Source of the DNA: Haliclona indistincta
Lineage: Eukaryota > Porifera > Demospongiae > Haplosclerida > Chalinidae
Length of the DNA stretch: 64,000 nucleotides
Direction of reading: 5' to 3'
Assembly (NCBI GenBank): GCA_964017065.1
Contig: OZ024786.1
Location: 228,646-292,645 of the forward strand
Shown here: piece after piece, positions 21,301 to 31,238 of the stretch
Numbering within the stretch: position 1 is the stretch's first letter
Layout: each line of letters opens with the position of its first letter
Position numbers and translations under genes: made by a program
Notes under the pieces: model-generated
Seen by the model: the letters and a program-made list of their open reading frames with translations, nothing else
What the model was told of the DNA's origin: nothing
Databases searched by the model: none

Positions 21301-21721
21301 TATGTTATATACCTTAGTGTGTGGGCGTCGCTTTTTGCTCGTGCTCGCGTGGATCTCGATTTAGCGGTGAGTCACGGGCCGAGAGGAGGCCCCAAGTGTG
21401 TACGCGTACCTGAGTAGAGTGTGTGGCAAAGACTTGGACAGCTTTGTGCTTCTAGAGCGAAAGAGCGATCGCCAAGTTTTCTTGTATTCATTGCAATATT
21501 CAACATGACTTGGGCGGGGTTTGTCACATGCTTGCCAATTTAATACCCACTAGTGTCAGGATGATTGTACACTATAAATCTCAGCCACTTCTGCGCATCT
21601 TCGTCCTGCAACTGGGTGCTGCTAGTTGCAAGGCGAACAACTGTCCGAGGATGCCCTCTGGCAACCTCAACCTGGTCACGTGACCAGGGAACACCTCTTG
21701 GTTAACCCCTAGAGGAGTGTA
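21301..21721. other. Non-coding spacer
   Basis: No domain-bearing ORF. GCTGAGCC/GGTTAACC-rich; nothing further recognised. Confidence 0.4.
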
Positions 21722-21812
21722 TTTCTCATATACCACCATGGTGGTATATATCGCATAATCTCCATGGTGGATTATGCGATATATACCACCATGGTGGAAT
21801 ATGAGAAATATA
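21722..21812. repeat. Palindrome built of CCACCATGGTGG words
   Basis: TATTTCTCATATACCACC at the left pairs with the right end. The centre ATCTCCATGGTGGATTATGC and the flanking ACCACCATGGTGGTATATAT are themselves palindromes, so there are palindromes inside a palindrome. Non-coding. Confidence 0.85.
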
Positions 21813-21867
21813 CCACCTGTGCCTTGTATTGGGACGCCCACACTCTATGGTATATATACGTATATAC

Positions 21868-22007
21868 CCCAGGCTAGCTGCTGAGCCCAATTTTTGGACA
21901 GCAGTGTGTTTTATTTGTCTGCAAGCAGCGGTTGCAGCTTCCTTGTTGGTCACTATTGTACCATTCAACTCATAGCACACTGCATTCCAATTGCCCTGAG
22001 AATATAC
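21868..22007 (-). pseudogene. Solitary SRCR exon (140 nt)
   Basis: Minus strand: acceptor CTTCAG, then VYSQGNWNAVCYELNG, then EAATAACRQIKHTAVQKLGS, then donor GGG|GTATAT. Length is exactly 140 nt, as in the equivalent exons at 18560 and 41113, with intact splice sites and no stop. No partner exons lie on either side. It is an orphan of a fourth or fifth SRCR gene copy, in inverted orientation. Confidence 0.85.
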
Positions 22008-22571
22008 CTGAAGTAGTAAAATTTACTTTAAAATTTTCTGATGACAAAGTTTTCCTATTTCTAGTGTATATACATGTAAAAGTTTTGATATACGTAATGA
22101 GCTGTCCAAATGTAATGTTTCGCCACACACCTCAGTGTATAAAAATTGCCATGTTATAATAATTATTATTATAAATAATTTTGTAACATACATAATAACA
22201 CTAAGGTGTAAGGAAAGGGACACAAAGAAAACAACTAAACTAACAGAGGTAAACAAGAAAAAAAACAATAATGCACTTATTGGAATTATTTAAAACTGAA
22301 CTTTCTCTATCTGGATTCATAGTTGTTATCAGATCAGATCAGCAATGATATTTCAGTAGTAAAATAATGTTCATGAATAATCTTATGAATAATATTTTAT
22401 TGTTCTCCTGATAGGCCTTGTCGACGTTCTGATAAGCTAAACTGTATTGTATGTACTACACGTTTGTATAACTTATCTAATGTAGATATTACTATGGCTA
22501 TGCAGTATAATGCATGCCTCTAGTGCAATGCAGCTTTGTTGGATAGTATACAGTATAGTATAGATATAAGT
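22008..22571. other. Non-coding AT-rich spacer
   Basis: No supportable gene or element ends. Confidence 0.4.
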
Positions 22572-22703
22572 TAGACGACGAGGCCATGGGATCTACGCTG
22601 TTTAGAAACCGAGGCGGGTTTGTTGTGACGACCGAGCGTAGCGAGGTCGTTACATAACCCGGCCGAGGTTTCTAAACCGCGTAGATCCCATTGGCCGAGG
22701 CGT
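22572..22703. repeat. CGAG-type palindrome 5
   Basis: Arms TTAGACG...GGATCTACGC to the complement. CGAG at 22579, 22610, 22633, 22642, 22664 and 22696, one orientation (31, 23, 9, 22, 32; symmetric). Core GCGTAGC (GTA triloop). Confidence 0.9.
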
Positions 22704-22711
22704 CTAACTAT

Positions 22712-23320
22712 TTTAGAGTATAGCCACGAGTAGCTAAGCAACACTCACACGACGGATTTTGTAAACAAAGAAATGGCGTCTGTTTTTGAAAAGACGAGGC
22801 GTGCTAAAGTTGTTTCTTACGTAGTTCTGAACAGAGAAAGTGCAATCTTCGATGGCGAACAATACTCAGCAGTACTCTTACACAAACGTTAATGTTTTGG
22901 TAAGTCAAGCGCCTCTAGCATCATAAACTGTCCACACAGAAGCTCTTTGGGTCACCAGCCATGCATGTGCGCCACTATAACAAACTCTACCCTGGCTTTT
23001 GAAACTCCTCCCCTGCCACGGCATGCTTGTGCGCACTGTACTGCGGACTCGCGACTAACGATCGAAAGCGAGCAACATGTCTAGCTCGCCTCCACTCGTC
23101 TATCTGCGCTACGTGTCAACTAGTCGTCGCTCTTCTTTATGATAGTCTTTTCGTTATGCAGAGAGAATGAATCCAACAATTTCTGTACTGATTCAAGTTG
23201 GCTTCTAAGTAGCGCGGCTTGGATACTAAGTGCGCGGTTTGGATACTAAGCTATTTAGAGTCCAAGCTGTAGTCAATCTCATTGGTCAATATCACTAGAC
23301 TATACTCTAAATATAATTAT
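22712..23320. mobile_element. Inverted-repeat element, TTTAGAGTATAG ends
   Basis: TTTTAGAGTATAG at 22714 pairs with CTATACTCTAAATA at about 23306. Near 22772 an ATG opens 39 codons (MASVFEKTRRAKVVSYVVLN...) of no known family. Short TIR, so moderate confidence. Confidence 0.5.
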
Positions 23321-23607
23321 ACAGTACAGTATTTAATGCACAATAGTTGTCTTAATTATTTTTACTTTGTGCATGAATCGAGATAGCTCAGTATACTGAG
23401 CCAAATGAACAACGCGGCAGCCTAGAATATTGCGGTCTACTGAAGTGAATTAAGTGTATAATTTATTCTACATGCATGTACAGATAGCTAATAATATTAT
23501 TAATAGTGTTATTATGATCTTGCCTCTAGAATTCCTTCATAATCTTGGTTTCCTGTGGTGTCGAACACAAGACGGACATTGCCTTCAAAATCGACAGTTT
23601 GCGCTAT
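23321..23607. other. Spacer ending in a retro-insertion target duplication
   Basis: No gene seen. ACAGTTTGCGCTAT at 23594-23607 is the left target duplication of the LINE tail. Confidence 0.5.
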
Positions 23608-23894
23608 ATAAGCCTTATAACACTGGAGCCTTATAACACTGTCTTGTGCTGGCTGCGTTGTCACATTTCCTTCTCTCTTCTACGCTCCTCAATTCAAGCT
23701 ATTCGTGGAGCACGATCATCTTGTGGACATGCCATCAGAATCCCCAAAGTGATTGACTTGGTCACATCAGAATGTCAAATTTCTTGAACTACTTTTGTCT
23801 TCCAAACTTTGCCTTGTATTTTTTTGCCTTGTATTACTATATATTATTACCCACCCCTATGGGGCTCTAAAAAAAAAAAAAAAAAAAAAAAAAA
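23608..23894 (+). mobile_element. 5'-truncated LINE tail with poly(A)
   Basis: A 287-bp insert ending in about 27 A residues (23869-23895) and flanked by the 14-bp duplication ACAGTTTGCGCTAT. Frame at 23638-23786 gives VLCWLRCHISFSLLRSSIQA and IRGARSSC, the RCxLSFSLLRSAxxxIRG pattern at the end of some LINE reverse transcriptases (from memory). Classic target-primed integration of a short 3' end. Confidence 0.8.
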
Positions 23895-24152
23895 ACAGTT
23901 TGCGCTATCACAGCTGCAGATCAGTATAAATGCATTACTGCGCATTAGCTAGTACACTATGTACATGTAATTTAAAGACTATTCAGGCCGATTCAGGCAT
24001 TATATTTAGCATGCATTTACTGAGCTACTGACCTTGCACAACAAAGACAGAAAAACACAACCTTACAATAAACGAACTCATCAGTTCTTGTCCGTGAAAT
24101 TCTGCCAGGGTTAATACGACCGATCGTGAGTCCGATGCGTATTTTAGGAATC

Positions 24153-24511
24153 GCATTATGTACCGAGAAGCCCCGACCGGAAGTCACGTGCGCGAGCCGC
24201 CTTCGGCGGCTTTTATTATATACGCGCGCGCACGTATAGAAGCACTATAAGGGCTTGTTTGGTGGATTGAACAGCCAACAGGTTTCGGTGGATCAGCGGT
24301 TTAGTGCGTGGTTTGTAGTGCATACGCTCTGGGCCGAAGGCCCGGGTTAGGACACCCTCCCGACTTTGCACAGTTAGGAGAAGGTTTTTAGGTTTTTAGG
24401 GTTTAGGATTTAGTTGTTAGGCTAATGTTTCCTAGTGTGTGCTCAGACTAGAGTCCATATTTATCACGTGATTGCCATGGCAACCAATCGGGGCTTCTCG
24501 GTACATAATGC
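24153..24511. mobile_element. tRNA-cassette element a
   Basis: TIRs GCATTATGTACCGAGAAGCC and complement enclose, in order, a tRNA-like box (GTGGATCAGCGGTTTAGTGC), a hairpin with GGGCCGAAGGCCC, CCTCCCGACTTTGCACAGTT and AGGTTTTTAGGGTTTAGG. The same cassette occurs in four other elements with different TIRs (40032, 41310, 44940, 46354). GCCGCCTTCGGCGGC near the left end is another small hairpin. Confidence 0.8.
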
Positions 24512-25234
24512 CGTTCGTATTTTAGTATTCTGAGTATATCACGTGTACATTCGTTTTTGTAGAATACTAATAAATCTCCATATAGAACACTGTTGGATAG
24601 TATAGAGTTGAGCACATGGTGAAAATGAAAGCATTTGTGAACTCATCCAATGCAGTCTTGCTTGATCGAGTGAGCACGTTGCATGCCTGCATCACAGTTA
24701 TATTATGACAGGCTTGCCTAGAACCTCTGAAAAACCCGGGCCCACAAAGAGTCCGATGGAGTTGCCTGCTGGTCAACCAATGCCAGAGGGCTGCTCAGTG
24801 ACATCTCATGACATGTATAAAAAGTGCAGATTTAAGATATTCACCAAAATATTTAATTCGCGTAAGACATTTTATTGTAGTTTTGACCGGTCTTTGCTAA
24901 CTATAATTATCATTATAATCACTATACCAGACACTGCTTTTGTTTATTCAGTGCAATTTTTAGTGATGGAGTAACATAAAATAGCCTGATCCAATCTGAA
25001 ATTATGGTTGTGAATATCGGACTTGTGAATCTTATTACATGTAGTACTATGAATAACAATTGGCTTTGTTCACTACAAATGTATCTGCATCATTTATGTT
25101 CTAAAACAAATTCACTAATTCCGAACAGTTCTTAGAACAGAACAGTTTATAACTATTATGGTTAAATTGTTAACTAAATAAACTGTTTGTATTATCATAA
25201 TAATGTCATGTTATTGTGGTCTTTCTACATGCAG
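24512..25234 (+). other. Spacer with a possible Pro/Thr-rich exon
   Basis: At 24712 an AG acceptor is followed in phase 1 by GLPRTSEKPGPTKSPMELPA and GQPMPEG, a stalk-like sequence, but no phase-matching donor is visible. The rest is AT-rich without features. Confidence 0.3.
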
Positions 25235-25440
25235 GATCAACTAATGTACCACTTGAGATAGTTGGTGGTGTGACTGGAGGACTATCATTAGTGATATTGC
25301 TACTAGTGTGTACGATAGTGTTCTTGCTCTGCTGTCGGCACAATGATAACAATGGTCCACAACAACAGCCCTTCCATACACGATGCTGGCGACGAAGATA
25401 TGGAGCAGTGGACAATCAGCACAACTGTGCCGAAAACTGA
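25235..25440 (+). CDS. Terminal exon: transmembrane helix and short tail
   Basis: After acceptor TACATGCAG the phase-1 reading is STNVPLEIVGGVTGG, then a hydrophobic helix LSLVILLLVCTIVFLLCC, then a 40-residue cytoplasmic tail rich in Gln/Arg (NGPQQQPFHTRCWRRRYGAV) ending in TGA. It is a typical last exon of a single-pass receptor. Phase 1 matches the end of the Thr/Pro stalk exon at 10560 in the Ig/FN3 gene, so it could be that gene's membrane-form exon across a very long intron containing SRCR copy A. Alternatively it belongs to a gene whose other exons are lost. Confidence 0.6.
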
Positions 25441-25869
25441 TCACATGATATGACACAATATACATTATGTCAGTTTTACTATAATTATTATAACACCTTC
25501 ACTATGACAACCATTTCATTCCATACATTGACTATCGCACTATAGAGCTATTACAAACAAGTTTCAGTTTGAACAGCTGCATGGAACCATTGTTGTACCG
25601 TGAATTATAATTTTTTTTGTTGCACACCCCATTGCAGCGCATGGACTTTTTCATATGTCATCAGTGTACAGTGCATGTGTGTCATGCTATCCAGAATGTG
25701 GACTCAGCAAGTGCAGACCTCATCATATTGCGAGATAATGAGAGTTGCAAGCCTACAATGACATTCACGTTTACTGTATTTATGGTTGCAAACTCTAAAA
25801 GCTCATGTAAGCAATTCTTCGTGGTTAGGAGCACCCAAATATGAACAATATGTTGACATGCAACATACG
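25441..25869. other. 3' flank, no gene seen
   Basis: AT-rich. Contains no supportable ORF or element ends. Confidence 0.4.
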
Positions 25870-26829
25870 TAGTAAGGGAGGGCGGGGTAATTCCGCCCAC
25901 ACTTCCGTGTTTCCAACTTAAGAGCTGCTTTACTCCAGCTGAGAACAATCTTTCCAACAACCAATAGCAGGATCTTGTAGGTCAATCTAAGTACTCTTAG
26001 TGGTTGCAACTAGAGCAAGTCACTATCACCGTTAATAATAACAGCAGCTTGACTTTCCTAATTACTGAGAAAATTCCAAAATTATTTTTTCGGGGTAATT
26101 CCGCCCACCACGTTTTTTCTATTGTACAGAGGAATTGCTAGTGGAAACGGTTTCTAGCCGTGAAAGAAAGGTTCTACACTATTTCCCAATAATCTCTGAA
26201 AGTATTCGTGCTCAATCATGTGAGTGAGCAGCCAATTATTCGTGGAATATGACAATGAAATCAGAATGCTGAATAAACATGGATGAATAAGTGATGAGTC
26301 ATAGAAAACCGAGTTCCAGTTGTTGTGAGTAACAATCATGTCGCTCACAGAAGTCACAGAGCCATTCTTCCTCCTCGCTCAGCATACTTTTCAAAACATT
26401 CATTTCCTGTCGTCATTTCAGCAAGCCACACCTCTTAAAAATCCCTTCCTCGTCAGTGCGCACCAAGGCCGCTTGCAGTCAGAGATCTGGAGTGTCTGAG
26501 CATCCCAAACTGTTTTAATAGTATTATTGACTGTTAATAATTCATTCTATGCTTACACGAGGCTATGAGTATAAAGCATGATTGAGCTAAGTAAGTTTTA
26601 GGAAGTTTTTTGTATTTTTCGTCTACCGTGATGAATAGATATTAATTTTTTATCAAAAGAAAGCAAGCTCATGTGCTTGCTTCAGCAGTTCAGTATAGCT
26701 ATATAGTGTAGCTATTTATTCAGCACTTTGCTGCTGCCGTTCGCTTGCTTGTTTGCAGGCATCAGGTGCTGGAACTTGGAATGAGCGGAATTACCCCGTG
26801 GGCGAAATTACCCCGCCCCCCTTACTATA
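25870..26829. mobile_element. MITE with GGGGTAATTCCGCCCAC ends
   Basis: TAGTAAGGGAGGGCGGGGTA at 25870 pairs with the complement ending near 26829. The TIR core is repeated inside at about 26093 and 26783. Flanked by TA. Non-coding, about 960 bp. Confidence 0.8.
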
Positions 26830-26880
26830 CATGTAGCTATTAGGGAGGCACGGTATTAGGGAGGCACGGTAGTGCCTCCC

Positions 26881-27648
26881 CAGAGGAGGTTGGAAGCATT
26901 AATATTCAGTCATGTGACTTGTGGCTTGTAAATTCTCTCCAAATCAGCGAATCTTAGTTGTCAATTTTACGCTATTCTCTGGACAGAATTTAACGACTTT
27001 AGTATGAATCGAAAGCTCTTGCACAGCAGATTACAAATATGCGATCTACCCGATCCAACCCAGGGGTTCCTGAGCTGCTATGGGCGAGAAAGTAGTGACG
27101 ATTCTTAACTGTGGAAAACACTACAGTTATTGTTCGTGCAAGCAATCAGCTTATTGACAAGCCTACTACAGACGTCCTGAAGCAAAATCTTGGCGTTTAA
27201 AACGGCGAGCGAAGAGACAGCTCCATTGTTATCTGCAAAACCCAGTATACAGCTGACGAGACCTGGTCAGAGCTAGAACTAAGAAAGTTGCTTAAATTTA
27301 AGCTGTTTCACAGAAGAAAGATTCCTGAATCCAGCACAAGTGTGCTGTATACTGGAGTTGTGCTACTTCTTCCTAGATTTCCGACATACAAAGCTCAGAA
27401 ACTGGTGTGCAGTGCACTATGCAAATAGCTAAACCAATTATTCTAAGATCATATCTTTAAGTAAGACCAGTAATCAAGCTCTACGCAATACCATTTTAGA
27501 AAGAATCCACGAATGAGTTCTAGTGCTGTATGCTAGCGCCATTGAGCCACGCCTCACGATGGAACGTTAGCTATGCTCATTCGAAATCACGTGCGCATAA
27601 TAACATCCTACAATCACGTGCGCATACTAATGCTTCCAACCTCCTCTG
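26881..27648. mobile_element. MITE with CAGAGGAGGTTGG ends, 9-bp TSD
   Basis: TIR CAGAGGAGGTTGGAAGCATT at both ends; flanked by GTGCCTCCC duplicated at 26872 and 27649. A 9-bp duplication is usual for Mutator-like elements. No transposase. Confidence 0.9.
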
Positions 27649-28482
27649 GTGCCTCCCTATGTAGGGTTGAACGAGAAAACAAGATGGCGGCTACATACAA
27701 TGTATTAGCGTTCAAACGCTGATATTTCGCCTGGTGATGAATCTTATACGTCCAAAGACACTTAACTCTGCTATCTGGCGTTGCCCCATCTTACAGTAGC
27801 AAGGAGATTGCTCGAGATTGTTACTAAAGTGACGAACCTGGAAATCGAGTTTCGTCATCTTCGTTTTCTTCTGTCCTCTTCTTTCTTCTTTCTTTATCCC
27901 ACTCGCCATCACCATTCTGCCTTGCCAGATAATTATAACCGCCGTAAACAAGTGTGGGCGGGGCTCGTATGCACTGTATTTATGCATAATATCTATGATT
28001 TATGCATGCATGGCGAGCTGGTATCTACAGCATAAGAATTATTTAGCTACAAGTTTTATTGTTATTAATAAAGAAAAGCCATCAACAACAGGAAAACCAA
28101 ACCAATGGTGGAAACAAAGATGGCACAGTAATTGCATGATATTGAACTGCACTTCACTGAAAAAGAAAAAAGGACACAAAAAAGAAAATAAAAAGATTTC
28201 TATCAAAATCAAAAGGATGTAGGGTTGTGAAATCTACCACTGGTCAACAATGTAAATTAACAAGGAACAAGCATGGAATGGTAACACGATTGACTAACTA
28301 ACAGACCATAGATCCCTACATCAGTGGCTGTACATAAGCTGTCACAAGCTGAAGGCACGCCAGGTGTCAGTCAACAGCAACTAGCCGAACTAGCTATAGC
28401 CAACCACACCAGCCACTGATGTAGGGATCTATGGTCTGTTAGCAAGTCAATCGTGTTACAATTCCATGCTTGTTCCTTGTTA

Positions 28483-30136
28483 ATTATGCCTCGGTGGGCG
28501 GAGCCACGGGGCATACAGTAGTCGTGTTGTGTATCTGTGTATCTGTCTGTCTGTCTGTCGGCAGGATTTCTCGTCGCTCGCTAAAAACTAAGCGCTGAAA
28601 CGTGCAACACAGGCTAAAGTCGATATTTGCTTGAAAATGAATTGTAAGGATTTTGGCTATAAGGCTCTGTTCGTGAGATATAGCGTGATTACTTACTCGC
28701 GATCGCCGGCTGGCGATCTAGTTGCTGATGTAAAGACAAATTTGTCTATTGCTGGCTGCCTTACATCTAGTGAGTCCGCCTTTACTTCAGAACAGCACGG
28801 CAGACTTGTATATGAAGCTGCGTTCTAGAGTTATGGCGTCACTATCACTTCCAACTTCTCCTGGTCTAAACATTATGACACTATCTGTTCCTCAGCCTAC
28901 TATTCCTTGTACTTAATAAGAAGAAACATCTCTACACTGATTCCAGTCCACATCAAATGACTCTTGTATCTAACATTGGTTCGATCAAAGCTATCATATT
29001 GTTCGCAAGTGTGGAGGCCTTATCAGATATGTGACATATCCCGACTTGAACGAGTGCAACGTAAAGCCACCAAATATATACTTGGTCCTACAACTGCCTC
29101 TTACAAAGACAGATTGGTTTCACTGAAAATTCTTCCTTTGATGCAGTGGTTTGAGCTTCTCGATATTCTGTTCCTTGTAAAGTGCATCAAAAACCCTCCA
29201 GATAATTTCTCCCTCTCAGACTATTTCACTTTCACTTCTGGTCCCACACGTTCAACCTCTAATTTCAAACTAAAACATACCTTTTCGAGATTTTCGGTTA
29301 CTCGGCATTTCTATTTTAATCGAATCCCAAGACTATGGAATTCTCTTCCTCCCATTGACACAACTAAATCTATTCAAACTATCAAATATGACTTAATAAA
29401 TTTTCTTTGGTCAAATTTCTTAAAATCTTTTAATCCATCTAATCCTTGTTCTTTCCATTTCTTGTGTCCGTGTAATAAGTGTGTTCCTGTAGGTTTCTCC
29501 ACATATTCTTTTGTATAAGCCGTGTATAAGCATGTAATTTCTTCTTTTTTTTTTCTTCTTTTCCATTCAGCTGTATATATTTTTATGTACAGTCTGTCAG
29601 TCACTCAATCAAATTTATCTCATCATTATTTTATTTCTCATCCTTTTGTGACTGTAAAGCAATAATATGAATATGAATATGAATATAGCTTTGCTTACCT
29701 AGCGATCGATGCCGATGGCCGTTGCTGGCGATCTAGAGTTCTCCGTAGACAAAACTATCCACAGTTGACTGCCTAGAAGCTGATAGGTTACTAAAGAAAT
29801 TGTGTAAGCAAGCTATGGACGCTAACTCGCTCGTTGTACGTGCTGTGCCCTGAACAATATAGACACGCCCAGTTGAATTAGTGGTCAGCACTGATTGGCT
29901 TCTAATTGCATAACTATTATACTGCATTGTGATTGCTCTACAGAAAGGTACAACTGCTGCAGTTTAACTTTAGTGTGTATGTTTGTAACAGCAACTGCTA
30001 AATAATAAGCTCAAGATCATGTTCAACTAGCAACAGCAGACTTTCAGTACTGCTTGTGTATTTCAGTTCAGCGTATTTAGTCAGACAGACATGTATGCAT
30101 AACATTCCACCGAGGCATAAGCACCTTCGGTGCCTA
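28483..30136. mobile_element. ATGCCTCGG MITE carrying a LINE
   Basis: Left hairpin TTATGCCTCGGTGGG, right hairpin GCACCTTCGGTGCC. The body matches 16860-17708 on both sides of a LINE fragment (CTAGAGTTCTCCGTAGACAA at 29731 and 17231). Inserted in composite element copy 2. Confidence 0.85.
28870..29690 (+). pseudogene. 5'-truncated LINE reverse transcriptase C-terminus
   Basis: The 184-codon frame from 28964 reads LYLTLVRSKLSYCSQVWRPY, LERVQRKATKYILGP, SLKILPLMQWFELLDILFL, ending FHFLCPCNKC. This is the thumb/C-terminal region common to CR1/L2/Jockey-like non-LTR reverse transcriptases. Coding similarity continues upstream (NISTLIPVHIK) past a TGA at 28958, so it is mutated as well as truncated. 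The 3' end is a short AATATG repeat (29661-29687), a typical LINE tail. No endonuclease or RT catalytic core remains. It sits inside a MITE. Confidence 0.9.
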
Positions 30137-30216
30137 GTTTACATTGTTGACCAGTGGTAGATTTCACAACCCTACATCCTTTTGATTTCGATAGAAATCT
30201 TTTTAATTTTCTTGTA

Positions 30217-30902
30217 CAGAATGGTGTTATTGTGATATATCACAATTCTGCCATTAGCCTGTATGCTACTAGCTTGAACTGATAAGTCATCATTATACAA
30301 CTTATACTACAGTTCAATGTAATTCTAGAATCTGATTGGTCAGTTGGAGGATAATAAATCACGTATTCTTCCGCGGGAACTCGTATTTTTCCGCTGGAAC
30401 TCATATTTTTCTGCTGGAACTCATAGTCATGTTTTCCTTTGTCATGAGTTTCTTTTGTACAGGTAATAGCTTTGGTAGTTACTGGGCCAGTACGTGTTGT
30501 GTTTGCTTCTGGCATGGGCAGCACAGCGTCTATAGACCCGGGTACTTGGCTACGATCGATGCCGGCAACGATTGACTTGTTGTGCATGAAAAACGTAAGA
30601 AAGCAAGTAACTCACCACGTTTTGCTGTTCACAGCTTAAACATTGCCTAATAAACGCACACAGCACGTACAAAAGACTGCTGGACTCTAGTAACTATCGT
30701 TCTAACCGTTCGTTGGAGTCCAAGTTCAGCCATGTAACGCAAAGTGGCGTTTGTGGGTGTGGCAGCCGGGTCACAGCACGTGTTTTCGAGCAAGAAGAAA
30801 CGCTCATGCTGCAAGAACTCAGCAGCTTTGGGACGGTCATCAACCATTGTTTTTCAAAAATTATCTGCGTCAGTTTGTTGCCATGTAGCTGTAGTATAAA
30901 TA
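30217..30902. other. Non-coding spacer with 20-bp triplicate
   Basis: CGTATTTTTCCGCTGGAACT occurs three times in a row with variation at 30361-30425. Otherwise no supportable gene. Confidence 0.5.
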
Positions 30903-31049
30903 CCTTAGACGACGAATCATCGGCAACTACAGGATTTAGAGCGCCTTGGCAACCAAAATAGACGCCCTCGCGCTACGCGCTCGGAACGTCTATACATCGG
31001 TTCCCGCGGCACTCTAAATCCCGTAGTTGCCTCGATCCGTCGTCTAACC
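30903..31049. repeat. CGAG-type palindrome 6
   Basis: TTAGACGACG...AGACG arms. Core, read on the minus strand, is CGAGCGCGTAGCGCGAGG: CGAG boxes 13 bp apart in one orientation around a GTA triloop hairpin (plus-strand CTCG at 30967 and 30980). Confidence 0.85.
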
Positions 31050-31106
31050 TATATTTATAATACATGTTTCAGTGGATCATATGTGCTCTTCTCTCTACCA
31101 ATACAG

Positions 31107-31151
31107 GTTGTTAAGGGTTTGTTAGGAACTTATGAATCACTAGAGCAGAAG
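31107..31151 (+). pseudogene. HDDC3/MESH1-like last-exon relic
   Basis: Acceptor AATACAG followed by VVKGLLGTYESLEQKIQ and a stop where the better copy (5473) continues DVLDTRGLSL. Plus strand, convergent with the SRCR pseudogene at 31239-34047, the same 3'-to-3' arrangement as 36096/36469. Confidence 0.8.
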
Positions 31152-31238
31152 ATTCAATAAGTGTTACAGACTGCACTGATATCAATAATGTGCTAAGTTG
31201 TATGCACTATTATAATTATGTGTTACTAGGTTCACTGA

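Larger units (their letters stand above)
26856..30216. mobile_element. Composite element, copy 2, interrupted twice
   Basis: Same series as 19905-21125 (GGGAGGCACGGTAGTGCCTCCC; AACAAGATGGCGGCTACATA; foldback end from about 28165) but split by a 768-bp MITE at 26881-27648 and by an ATGCCTCGG MITE at 28483-30136. Uninterrupted copy 1 fixes both insertion points. Confidence 0.8.
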
